This document shows, one piece after another, positions 1-10,185 of a stretch of DNA of 64,000 bases (position 1 is the first letter of the stretch; each line of letters opens with the position of its first letter). Position numbers and translations under genes: made by a program. The notes below the pieces were generated by a model that was not told the DNA's origin, made no database searches, and was given only the letters and a program-made list of their open reading frames with translations. The stretch covers positions 9,215,340 to 9,279,339 of the forward strand of contig OY294050.1 in assembly GCA_958510825.1 (NCBI GenBank), given 5' to 3'. This DNA is from Brachypterus glaber (Eukaryota > Arthropoda > Insecta > Coleoptera > Kateretidae).

Positions 1-45
1 TAAGAGTTGCCTAATTGTAAAAAGTTTTTTACATAAAAATAACGC

Positions 46-450
46 AGTGACTGCTACCCCGTGCGCACGGAACCATAGTTAACTGACTCGCGCTCCGTGC
101 GCACGGCACTCCGTGCGCGCGGATCAATAGATATGGGACTCCTACACCGTACGCATGGAGTTGCGACATAAATGAAATAGGAGCGCCTAAATCGTGAGAT
201 CTGCACAAAGTTTGTGCTGAACTGCGCGTCGTAGGGAGCTGTCCGTTTTTGAATATATTATTTTTAATAAAAAGTTCAAACCAACTTTTTACAACAAAAA
301 AAAACACCAAACAAGCGCAAAACCAACGTTAACGTAAACCAATGAAAGTGACAAGCCGCGCACGGAGCGCGAGCCACATACCTATCGTTCCGTGCGCACG
401 GAGCGCTAGTCAGTTAACTATGATCCTGTGCGCACGGGGTGGAAGTCACT
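46..450. repeat. Foldback element with CCGTGCGCACGG-rich arms
   Basis: The left arm (46-105) and right arm (390-450) are imperfect reverse complements. Both carry AGTGACT/AGTCACT ends, a shared CAGTTAACTATG block, and repeated copies of the self-complementary 12-mer CCGTGCGCACGG. The GC-rich arms enclose an AT-rich centre. No coding potential was recognised, and target duplications were not identified. It is probably a non-autonomous DNA element. Confidence 0.6.
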
Positions 451-901
451 ATCTAAAAATAATACAGGTTTTCTGAAAAAAAAAACAAAAATCGTCAATT
501 TTTTGCCTTAAAAATCAGAACAACCCCTTAAGTACATACTGTCCCATAATTCGGAAGTACTTCCCAGTATTTGTACATCTCCTTCCAGAGTGAATTGCCC
601 CTAGGGAAAAAATAACAAATTTTGGCTCTGTCTCTTTTCTCCAAGATATCTCTGATTAGCTAAGGGGATCTTGGCGCCAAAATGAAAATTAGACCCCAAA
701 CTTGGTGCTATTTTGGGAAGCTACCTAAGCATTTGGAGGGGGAGCTAATTAAGTATTTAGGGGCTTTTTTACAATAAATTTCATCAATGCCCAAGGCATG
801 GGGGGTTAAATTTCATGTAAGTGGCTTAGCCCCCAATTTACCCTAATTGCGCCTATGAGACTGTCGTTTTTTTAGAAGACATTTTCATAGAGGGAAATAT
901 T
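451..901. other. Non-coding stretch, no recognised feature
   Basis: No convincing ORF, RNA or paired repeat was seen. The sequence is of mixed AT content with degenerate G-rich and C-rich patches around 720-860. Confidence 0.4.
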
Positions 902-1445
902 ATATCGTCGGCTTAGAGTGTTAACCTGCTAACTCCACTTTTGGACAAATCGTCGTTTTTGATACTGTTCAAAAGAGGGCACTTAGTTACACTGTCTGCA
1001 AAAAACAGGCAACTCTAACCTTTTCCCAAATATAACTTTTTCCATGATGCTAGTCAAAAAGCTGCTAACTCTGTCACTTCCAGAAATTATTGCAAAGGTT
1101 TTTTATATTTAAAATGATTGCTTTTTGATATTGACGACAGTATTTTGTACTTTCATTTTCTAAAATAAAAACTTTTGCAATAATTGCTTTATTTTTTCAA
1201 AAAACTTTACCTACAACCTGCCAACTCCTTGATGGAGATTTGTCTCAAAGGTAGAAAACCTGCCATCTCCTTTTTAATTCAATAAAAATCAAGTAGTTGT
1301 TAAAACCTCCAAAACACGCCAATAAAGAAACGGGATTTTTCATTTTGTTATACAATAATTATAGAAACAATTATAAGTTTTTTTTCGTCTCCTGTAAAGT
1401 TTGGTCAAAAGGAGTTATTGGGTTAACACTCTAAGCCGACGATAT
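902..1445. mobile_element. TIR element, ATCGTCGGCTTA family, copy 1
   Basis: The ends ATCGTCGGCTTAGAGTGTTA and TAACACTCTAAGCCGACGAT are exact reverse complements and lie in TA-rich flanks. The interior has no transposase. Two further copies, one truncated, are at 7565-8063 and 46729-47279, so this is a dispersed non-autonomous (MITE-like) family. Confidence 0.8.
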
Positions 1446-1640
1446 ATATATAACATCCAAATATTAACCCAACAATATTTGCTATCAGACCACGCAAAGT
1501 TATATCACAATAACTTCTGACAGGTAAAGTTGCTTTCTTAATTTATTTTTAATAGAGGTTTTGGATTTAACTGATTACTTATTTTATACTCAGATAACTA
1601 TCAACTATGTTACTTTCCATACAACTGAGAACTTAGATTA

Positions 1641-2163
1641 CACTGCCCCACAAAAAAAAGGTCAATTACCCTTTTCAAAACCATTGTATTCCTATGTATT
1701 TTGAGGTGCTGAATCCGAATTCGGGATTAAAATAGCACCTCATATGATTAGTTTTTGAGATAACATCAAAAAACCTTATACTCGTATTACTTGAAAATTA
1801 CGTTTTTTGAGGTTACCTCCAAAATTAATTGGATGAGGTGCTATTTTGGCCTAAATTCGGATTCAGCGCCTCAGAATTCATAGAAATACAATGGTCTCCA
1901 AAAAAATTGTTGACCGTTTTTCTATGGTTACATGTGGGGTCACAGAAACTAAAAAAAAAGGTCAAAAACCCGAATTTGAAGTACAAACATCACCTCATCC
2001 AATTAGTTTTGAAGATAAACTAACATTATTAACATACTCAAAAATGAGGTGCTGTTCTGACCTTGAATTCGGATTTAGCACCTCCATAATTCATAGGAAT
2101 ATATTCCTATGTATACAATGGTTTTCGAAAAGGGTATTTAACCTTACTTTTTGTGGGGCTGTG
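1641..2163. mobile_element. TIR element with CAC ends and TTA duplication, copy 1
   Basis: The left end CACTGCCCCACAAAAA pairs with the right end TTTTTGTGGGGCTGTG. TTA lies directly outside both ends, consistent with a 3-bp target duplication. Inner segments containing GAGGTGCTGAATCCGAA and its reverse complement repeat inside the element. A relative with the same end design is at 21221-21517. Confidence 0.7.
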
Positions 2164-2172
2164 TTATTGTCA

Positions 2173-2302
2173 GTTAACTGTCAAATCAAACCAATCAGGG
2201 AGTCTAGAACTGACAACTGAGAATAATCTAACTTTATCTAAGTACTCATTTGTATAAAAAGTAGCTTAAGACTCCCTGATTGGTTAGATTTGATAGTTAA
2301 CC
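2173..2302. repeat. Inverted repeat (MITE-like)
   Basis: A 33-bp left arm (2173-2205, ending CCAATCAGGGAGTCT) pairs with 2269-2301 (starting AGACTCCCTGATTGG) across about 60 bp. It is non-coding and lies between a TIR element and the first recognisable exon of the window. Confidence 0.65.
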
Positions 2303-2378
2303 AAGTATAATCTGAGTACTCATTTAAATAGAAAACCCCTAATGCCACAGCACCTTGATTAATTTTGCTGATACTTAC

Positions 2379-2451
2379 TTTTAGGGTTGTTCTTGTCCAT
2401 GAGCAACTTGTGGCCGTGCTTGTGCCACGCCATGGATTGCGGGGAAACCAT
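2379..2451 (-). CDS. 5' coding exon of an unrecognised gene, partial
   Basis: On the minus strand an ATG at 2451-2449 opens 24 codons (start MVSPQSMAWHKHGHK, His/Lys rich) and ends at a strong donor, AAAA|GTAAGT, at 2378. An in-frame TAG lies five codons upstream of the ATG. It is part of a good acceptor (TATTCTTTTAG, 2464 region), so this may be the second exon, with a 5' UTR exon upstream in the relatively GC-rich stretch 2480-2740. A second in-frame ATG is at 2433. I do not recognise the protein. The next exon must begin in phase 1 and is probably left of the window, because 1-2370 is repeats. Confidence 0.5.
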
Positions 2452-2479
2452 AGACAGTTTTTTCTAAAAGAATAGCCGG

Positions 2480-4377
2480 TCCCGGCTGAATTAGCTCCTC
2501 TTTGTTGCTAGAATCATGTTGCTGTCACTAGGTAAACAAATCCGGCATGTAAAGGCCAGTAACCTCTGTTTCGAAGGCCAACGCAGATGTTGATGCCTCC
2601 ACAGGCACGGTTCTTCCGCCTTGAGCGAGACAAGGACAGAACGATAACAAATAATGATTTGTATCAGGGACAGGTCAATCCTAACTGGCATTTATCGCTC
2701 TGGAATTTTGCATCAGGCCATCTCGAACAAACTTTGATATCATGTCGGTAAAAATAAACAATTTTTATCGAAAAAAAAAAGACTAGACTTTATAACAAAT
2801 GAAGGACCTCCCCTCGACGAAAGAAATGGACTACGCCAACTAAATGCACTGAAAAGATCCTGGAACTATCAAAATAACAACAAATGTGCATGAATATCGT
2901 TTTTCGAAATTCTATTTATACACTTTTGCACTTTGGTAAAACAGTGTTAATGTCACTGCAGCACAATAGCACTACACTTTAAAACACCTTTTCGATTAGC
3001 GGGATGTATATATCTATATATATCCACGTGGATATTTTACACGAAAACTGAAAATGGCGAACCGATTTTCACTTGTAAACTTGCACAAACATGTATAGGT
3101 TATTTTTTTATGCACCTGTCAACTTTTAAGTGTTCAATTGTTTTGTTTTTTTCGGAAAAACTAAATAGGCTACGCACACCCTACAGAACTTGCATCATGA
3201 TAACTGGTAAGCGCCGTCTTGGATCCACAGACACAGCTAGTGATCTGCAACGTTGCCAAATCTCAAACCAGTTCGGCTGACGAGTAATTTTTAAATTCTT
3301 ATAAATATAAATGAACATAAAAACAAATAACTACATAAGAGAAAATAAAATAAATTTTATAAAAAAAATTAAAAATCGAAAAAAAAATAAATAGTTGAAA
3401 AAAATCGAAAAAAAAAAAAATAAAAAAAAACAAAAGAACAAAATCAAGTTTTTCCTCAACTTTCGGCGAGGGGCAGGAAATTTTTTCAAGGAACCGCGCT
3501 TTTCGTGACCGTTTTTTTTTAGTTATCAACTTGAGCGAGGAGCTTTTTCTAGTCAAGATCGATCTAAAGGCCGTACCCACAAAAAAGTAAAGTACCTAAT
3601 AGATTGTTTTTTTTTTGTTTTTAAACAAACAGATACCAGAAAAAATAATTTGCGTAATAAAAGTATCTCTTGCAACGCGAAAAAAGAAACCCGCAAAAAG
3701 CGTACTGTACTATTGTTTTCACGTGAAAATTGCGCAAAATGCTGCGCGGAGTTGCAAAAATCACCGCAAACCCATATAACATGGCAAAATTTGTTCAGGA
3801 TACAAAATCTAAAAAAAAAAAACGAAAAAAAATGCGATTTTTTATATCACTAGCTACGTACCTGGGCAGCAGTATTTTCAAAACCGTTAAGATTATTCAG
3901 AAGTTTGGCAACGCTGTCAGACATCTAAATACGATATTCATGGTAATGCGATTGCGCGAAGCCAATAATTTTACGACATTGCGCAGATACCTTAGAAAGA
4001 AAAAAAAATGCAAAAAAAATCCAGTCTGGATTATCCAGACGTATAATTATAATATTATTTATTAAGGATTTGGGTAAAAAGTAGGTATTAAATTTGTTAA
4101 ATTGTTTAAAATGGTGTTATCAAAACAAGTAGGCCAAGGTTGACAATATTTACTTATACGATTGCTTCGCTATCTTTAGTATGCTCTTCGAAATGAATGA
4201 GCCTAGAAGTCCTATGATAGGACAGTTCTGGAAACAAAGGCAGTTTAAGGGGGTAATGGGGATAATTACCCTCTCCAAAAGCAAGAAAATATTTTCAAAA
4301 ATTGGCCACCCTACAAAAAAAAAATGGAGTTTCTTACTATAAAAATAAGCTGTGAAGTAGTTTATAGTTTATATATT
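2480..4377. other. Intergenic, possible 5' UTR then AT-rich sequence
   Basis: 2480-2740 is richer in GC than its surroundings and could be leader sequence of the minus-strand gene whose coding exon is 2379-2451. From 2750 to 4377 I see only AT-rich, homopolymer-rich sequence and no credible ORF. It separates that gene from the 3' end of the AFG2-like gene. Confidence 0.35.
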
Positions 4378-7300
4378 TCATAACTTCACATTAATAAAAT
4401 CGTCATATAGTTTTATAAGGCTTTCTGGTGTCCTGGGTTTAATCAGGTCCAGTGCTTTTGAAAAATGACGTTTTGTCACATGCTGAGTATTTAAATCTTC
4501 TTCCAAGGCCATCATGGCCGCTTCCTGACAAATCGCTACCAATTCAGCTCCTGAATAGCCATCTGTCAGTTTTAACAGTTCTTCTACAGTTACATCCTGG
4601 ACCTACAAAAGAAAAGAACGGTGTAGAGTTGGAAAACGAAAAACGTTTTTACCCATATAAAAGTTTATATTATTATTTATAAGCAATTGTCGGTTTGAGG
4701 TGTTCATTTATTGGGGGCTCACAAAAATTAGAATTTAAAAAAACTAACTTTTGAAGCAAATAAACGCTTGAAACTATATTTTTCCTACGACCTGGTTAGT
4801 AGTTAGTGCTTATTTTCCACCCGTTGCCATGACTACGTTTACACGTAGCGTTAACTACCGGTATTTATAAATTCCGACAGGAGTTTGTCCCTTTCCGTCA
4901 AGTTGTTTTAGATAAAGAGAGAATGATAGAGAAGTTATAAATACCGGTAGTTAGCGCTACGTGTAAACGTAGTCCATGACAGCGGTCAGAAAGTGACAGT
5001 AAGCTGATTTTACACATCTGCTGTCGGAAAACAAGTGAAGGTCAAACACAAAACGTCAAATTAATAAAATTAATTTTAAACCAATTTTTGCGTTTTTTTG
5101 GGTGTTTAGGTGTTAGGTCAATGGAAAATAAATATAAAAATATACATACGGGCATTTTCTTAAATTTAATTTTTAATATTTCTCTCCTAGTGTCGATCCC
5201 TGGAAGTGGCACATAAACCAATCGATCCAGTCTTCCAGGTCTCAATAGTGCTCTATCTATTTTATCAGGTCTGTTGGTGGCTCCCAACACAGTAACGTCT
5301 GTAAGGGGCGTAACGCCATCTAGTTCGGTCAAAAGTTGTCCTAAAACCCTTTCTTGTACGCTGGTGTTTGAATTTGACCCACGTTCGCAACATAAGGCAT
5401 CGATTTCATCGAAAAATATTATAGAGGGCGCCACTTGTCTTGCTTTACGAAAAACCTCACGTACAGCTCGCTCAGACTCACCCACCCATTTACTGAACAA
5501 TTCTGGACCTTAAAATAAATAATGGTGCTTGTTTAAATGTTATTATGAGTTTTAAGAGCAGTCTTGTGACTGCAAATAGAAAAAATCTGATTACAGATTC
5601 GAAATCTACGAACCAAAAGTTACTTAAAAAAACTGGTACGTTGCCAGAACTTTCTTTTCTGTTGTACCATGTAATAATTACCTTTAATTGACAGGAAATT
5701 CAGTCCACTTTCAGTAGCCAGTGCCTTAGCTATCATGGTTTTAGAGCAACCCGGCGGACCATACATTAAGACGCCTTTAGGAGGCGTAACACCCAATCGT
5801 TGAAAACTAGAGGCATATTTTAACGGCCATTCAACTGCCTGTTTTAGAATCAGTTTTAAGTTGTCTTGGCCACCTATGTCAGTCCATTTTACGTTTGGCA
5901 CCTGTTAATAATTATCATAAATATTAATATAATTTAAGTTAATAATTAATTAACCATTTCATCTTTTAGAAAAAAACAAAAAAATAAATAAAATTCGATT
6001 ATCCGTATTTCTTATTTGTACCTACTTCTATTTGTACTTCTCTCATCGCACTAGGTCTAACTTTAGTCAACGCCAACTTAAAATCATCATAAATTAACGT
6101 ATCATCATTCCTTTTCGCAGCATTTAGTCCAGCCCTAGAACACAAAGACACCAAATCCGCTCCAACAAATCCATGAGTGTTCATGGCTAGTTCCAAAAGT
6201 TCTTCGTCACTGAAATTTAATGAAACATTTTCCAAAAGTTTTAGTAAAATTAACTTTCTGTCCTTTGAATTCGGAGTTGGAATCTCTACTTCTTTTTCCA
6301 GTCGACCAAACCGTCTGAAACTGGAATCTATGTTGTCGATTTTATTGGTAGTAGCTATAATAAACAGTTTCTGGTCTTTGATGCTATCAAAACATTGTAG
6401 CATTGTCGAAGTTATACGTTTTTCTGTTTCGGATATTCTGGAACTTCTGGAAGGGCATAATAAATCTACTTCATCCAGAATAATAATACTAGGTGTATTT
6501 GTTAGAGCGTTTGAAAATAAGTCTTTAATTGAATCTTCTACATTTCCGTTGTTTTTGCTGTAAACGTCCGAAGCACATATGTTAACTATGTTTGCCTTGA
6601 ATTCTTGGGAGACTGCATTGGCTAGCATTGATTTACCTAAAATAAGTTATTCTGAAACTACAGTTTTTTCCCACATTCAAATATATTTTTAAATTCTAGT
6701 CTAAAAGGCGATCTACACTAATAAAACCAAAAATGTGGAAAGTAAAGTTTCGATATTAAATAATTTTTATCCACGGCCGTGATTAATAGGCCTATTAATC
6801 ACGGGTCTGTAAAAATTAACCGTTTAAAATTTAAAACAACCGTGGATAAAGTATTCAATTCTACTCGCGTATGATAGCTAGGGGAAGTCGGGGTTAACTG
6901 GGCCGCTTTTTTTCATATCGAGTTTTTGAAAAACCTGTAACAATTTTGGACATGGCCCAGTTAACCCCGAACTAATTAATATTGACATAAGTGGCCCAGT
7001 TTACCCCGAACCAGTTAACTCTGAGTGACACCACTGAATAAAACCATAAAATTTTATTACTTAATAAGATATTAGAAGGCGGAAATTATGCAGAATAATT
7101 AATAAAATACTCAGTATATTAGGTAAAATATTAGTCTAGATCCTCCTATTAATAAAAAAGTATTAATTAAAAAATAAAAGTTAAGGTAATTACCCACTTT
7201 TCATCGAAAAAAATTAACTTTCTTTACTACAACTTACACGTGGACAACACGGTCCGTCATAATACTTTAAAAAATACTACTAACTAACTAAATAAAACTA

Positions 7301-10185
7301 GAATTTGCCCTAAGTCGCTAATACTAATAAAAAAAGTTGATAAAATCCAGGTGGACCAGTTAACCCTGTAGCCCAGTTAACCCTGACTTCCCCTATTAAT
7401 CATTCGGGTGATTATGTCACTCGCCTTTCGGCTCGTATCCCAAAATTCACCCTCATTGATTAAGAGCAATTATTATACGCTCATTGAATATTATACTATT
7501 ATCTACGACCGTGATTAATAGGCCTATAAATCACGGGTCTGTTAATTTATACCGTTTAAACTTTGAAACTTTCCTTTTTAATTCAACAAAAATCAAGCCC
7601 AAATTAATGTTTTATAGTTGATAGTTGTTAAAACCTCCAAAACACGCTAATAAAAATAAAACGGGATTTTTCATTTTGTTATACAATAATTATAGAAACA
7701 ATTATAAGTTCTTTTTTCGTCTCCTGTTAAGTTTTTTCAAAAAATAAAGCAATTATTGCAAAGTTTTTTATTTTAGAAAATGAAAGTACAAAATACTGCC
7801 TACAACATCAAAAAGCAATCATTTTAAAAATAAAAACCTTTGCAATAATTGCTGGAAGTGGCGGGGTTAGCGGCTTATTGAACTAGCGGTTGAAGCGCGT
7901 GGAATAAGCAAGTAAACGCATCATGGAAAAAATTATATTTGGGAAAAGGTTAGGGTTACCTATTTTTCGCAGATGGTGTAACTAAGCGCCCTCTTTTGAA
8001 CGGTATCAAAAACGATAATTCGTCCAAAAATGGAGTTAGCAGGTTAACACTTTAAGCCGACGTAATAAAATAATTGTTAAGTTTTTTTTAATTTTTTGAA
8101 AATTTTACAAAAAATATTTTTTTCCCTTATTTTTCGAATATCTCGTTTTTTTTTTAGGTAATATTTTTGGGATTTTTTTTTTAAGTTGCGTTATTTGGGA
8201 AATGCACTACGAATAGTATACATTGGAATGGGTAGCATGACATATATTCACGGCTTGTTTTACTTACCTGTTCCTGAATTTCCATATAACAAAATTGACC
8301 TGCATTTGGTTAAGCTGCTCAACTTCGAGCTGCCAAAACAAGCATTCGCGCATTCTTTTATTTCAGATATTTCATCATTCAAACCAGCAATTTTAGATAA
8401 TAAAGATGGAAATGATATTGATTTATCATACTCTACATTATCACTAAAAAAAATAATACATATTATAATTTAAACATAGCCCAAATAAAGTATAATAAAA
8501 TAGCTTCAAAAGCATTATCCTTTTAGAAGTATTGTTGTTGCTCCGAAATCGCACTTGCCCCACTTAGCCTTGGATAAAATGTGCATTTAATAAATTTTAC
8601 GATAAATTTTATTTACCTGAACAATCTGGTTTTAGTTTTATCATTAACTGTATAAAATTCTGTATTTTTAATACTCAGTCGCGAAAATTCTTCATCAATT
8701 TCCTTTTCAACTCCTTCAATAGATTTTACTTCAAATTTTACTATTTTTCCATAATACATGATACTTATTATATTACGAACTGTTAAAAGTTTTCCAGTGT
8801 GCATTTTAATTATCCTATTATTTATTTCTGGAGTAATTTCTAATGATTTTGGACCATTCAATATAACAAGTGTTAGTAGAGATGCCAACTTGGGTGTATA
8901 ATTCAGTTTTGATACTTTAACATGTTGGTCTGGTTCAAAACTTGTTAAATTATGACCTTAAAATATTTTTTTTTAGTATTTAAATCACAGGAATTAGGTA
9001 CATTATGTACATATACAAATATATTTAACTAAATTTAGTTAGACTTAAGTCTGTCTGGTCATTCATAACATTACAATTATTGTAACAACAAAAATTATTT
9101 TATTTTTAGGCAGAATTTTTTGTGTGTAGGGGCTTTTGAAACCACGAAACGGCTAATAGGGACCCGCAAAACGGTCAAAGGAGGGTTCGTGAAATGGGTG
9201 AAGGAGAGCTTGCAAAAGAAATAACTTTACTCTTCTAAAATCAGTCAAATAAAAAAAAACTTTATGTGTGTCCTTGTTATATAATTAATAGGGCTGCTTC
9301 AACTTCTTTATTTGGGCCCTTCCAATTCCTTCTTGATGAGGGCAGTATGCTAGAAAATTATCAATAAGCCTTTCCAATGAACTAATACAAGGGTCTATAC
9401 TTTCACGAATAATAAAAATAATTATAAATAATAAGTTGTTAGCAAGGTTGCTATGCTATGGGCCCCTATTAAACTTTCTGTGGGGCCCTGACTACTTTTG
9501 CAGCCTGGGCCATCCACCACTGCATTATAAAGAAAAAGGCCAACAACATTCTTGGGCAAGGAGCAGTGGCCCTGGGACACACAGTGCCAGATATTGGTTT
9601 TGAAACAGGGGATATCCCCTGTTTCATATATAAAGACCGAATATTGCAGCCTTGATCAAATTTGTGCACCTCAGGTCACAAATTGATTACTAAAAATAAG
9701 CTCTGCAGTCAATTTGATGATTTTTTAGCAAGGCACCCCATAGCACCCTCTGGGCCTGTATACATTTAATAAATGAAGCACTAAATATTATACTTACTGC
9801 TTCTTGTTAATAATACAGATGTGACAGTTTTCTCCACGGTAGGAAACACAATTCTAGCTACAGGGGGTAAGTCTTTATTATTCAAGGGCTCAATAATACA
9901 GTTCTCTCCTATACATAAATTTGTAAGCTGTATGCCATCCTGGCTCAAAAAAACTAAAAAATCCTTATCTTTAGAGCTTACATTTTTAATTTCTTCTTGA
10001 TTCTTTATGCCTAGTAAACCATATAAATTGCTATCCTTAACAAAATGGTACGATAATGTTTGTTTTTCACATTTTGGTGGACAGTCCAAAGAATGTAGTT
10101 CAATATCTTTGTTTAACAAATTTGTCATGCATGATTCACATTGTGCCCAAGAAGAGGAGAGTTTTTTTGATTTCGTTTGAGACAT
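4378..10185 (-). CDS. AFG2A: AFG2/SPATA5-family AAA+ ATPase (seven exons)
   Basis: Exons (minus strand): 10185-9798, 8956-8617, 8443-8268, 6636-6026, 5901-5682, 5508-5150, 4602-4378. They give 772 aa; all junctions are GT/AG and in phase. Two AAA+ modules are visible. D1 has a Walker A GNSGTGKS (297-304, split by intron 3) and Walker B ILDEVD (D356/E357). D2 has GPPGCSKT (about 553-560), FFDEID (D612/E613) and the GRLDR arginine-finger region. The GCSKT Walker A and the [16 protein letters not shown] linker are typical of AFG2/SPATA5 rather than p97. The family extracts maturation factors from pre-60S ribosomes in the cytoplasm. Human SPATA5 is about 893 aa, so this copy is shorter, mainly in the N-domain. 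The N-terminus carries a C-x2-C-x11-H-x3-C cluster (C16, C19, H31, C35). Introns hold several MITEs. Confidence 0.93.
4831..4974. repeat. Inverted repeat in last AFG2 intron
   Basis: Arms of about 40 bp (GACTACGTTTACACGTAGCG at 4831 and its reverse complement ending at 4974) flank about 65 bp. It is MITE-like and sits between AFG2 exons 6 and 7. Confidence 0.7.
6768..6848. repeat. Short TIR repeat TATCCACGG...CCGTGGATA
   Basis: The outer ends are reverse complements. Inside is a perfect palindrome, GTGATTAATAGG/CCTATTAATCAC (6779-6802). Related pieces are at 7498-7560 and 24375-24420. It is part of an older repeat family that also spans 6848-7530 and 24283-24400. Confidence 0.55.
6881..7393. 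mobile_element. MITE with GGGGAAGTC ends, TA target duplication
   Basis: The left end GGGGAAGTCGGGGTTAACTG pairs with the right end CAGTTAACCCTGACTTCCCC. TA flanks both sides (6879-6880, 7394-7395). The element interrupts an older repeat whose uninterrupted copy is in the opposite orientation at 24283-24400, where the target reads as a single TA near 24344. The 513-bp interior is non-coding. It lies in AFG2 intron 3. Confidence 0.85.
7565..8063. mobile_element. TIR element, ATCGTCGGCTTA family, copy 2 (5' truncated)
   Basis: It shares the interior with the copies at 902-1445 and 46729-47279, including the CCTCCAAAACACGC and TTTGCAATAATTGC blocks. It ends at AACACTTTAAGCCGACG near 8062. The opposite terminus is missing. 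It lies in AFG2 intron 3. Confidence 0.7.
8190..8263. repeat. Terminus of the TTCACGGCTTGTT repeat family
   Basis: The segment ends in ATATTCACGGCTTGTTTT, only a few bases from the splice donor of AFG2 exon 3 (GTAAGT at 8267 on the minus strand). The same terminus recurs at 15570-15612, 38012-38056, 50703-50770 and 63255-63300. Confidence 0.6.
8957..9797. other. AFG2 intron 1
   Basis: This is the 841-bp intron between AFG2 exons 1 and 2. The stretch 9440-9670 is richer in GC and contains the near-palindrome CAGGGGATATCCCCTG. It may be a decayed transposon, but no domain was recognised. Confidence 0.4.

Noticed and set aside
3299..4065. Lys/Phe-rich ORFs in AT-rich DNA
   Set aside because: Homopolymer-driven frames on both strands with no domain and no splice logic.
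8186..8473. Plus-strand 95-codon ORF
   Set aside because: It is antisense to AFG2 exon 3 (8443-8268), which encodes the D1 Walker A on the minus strand with proper splice sites.
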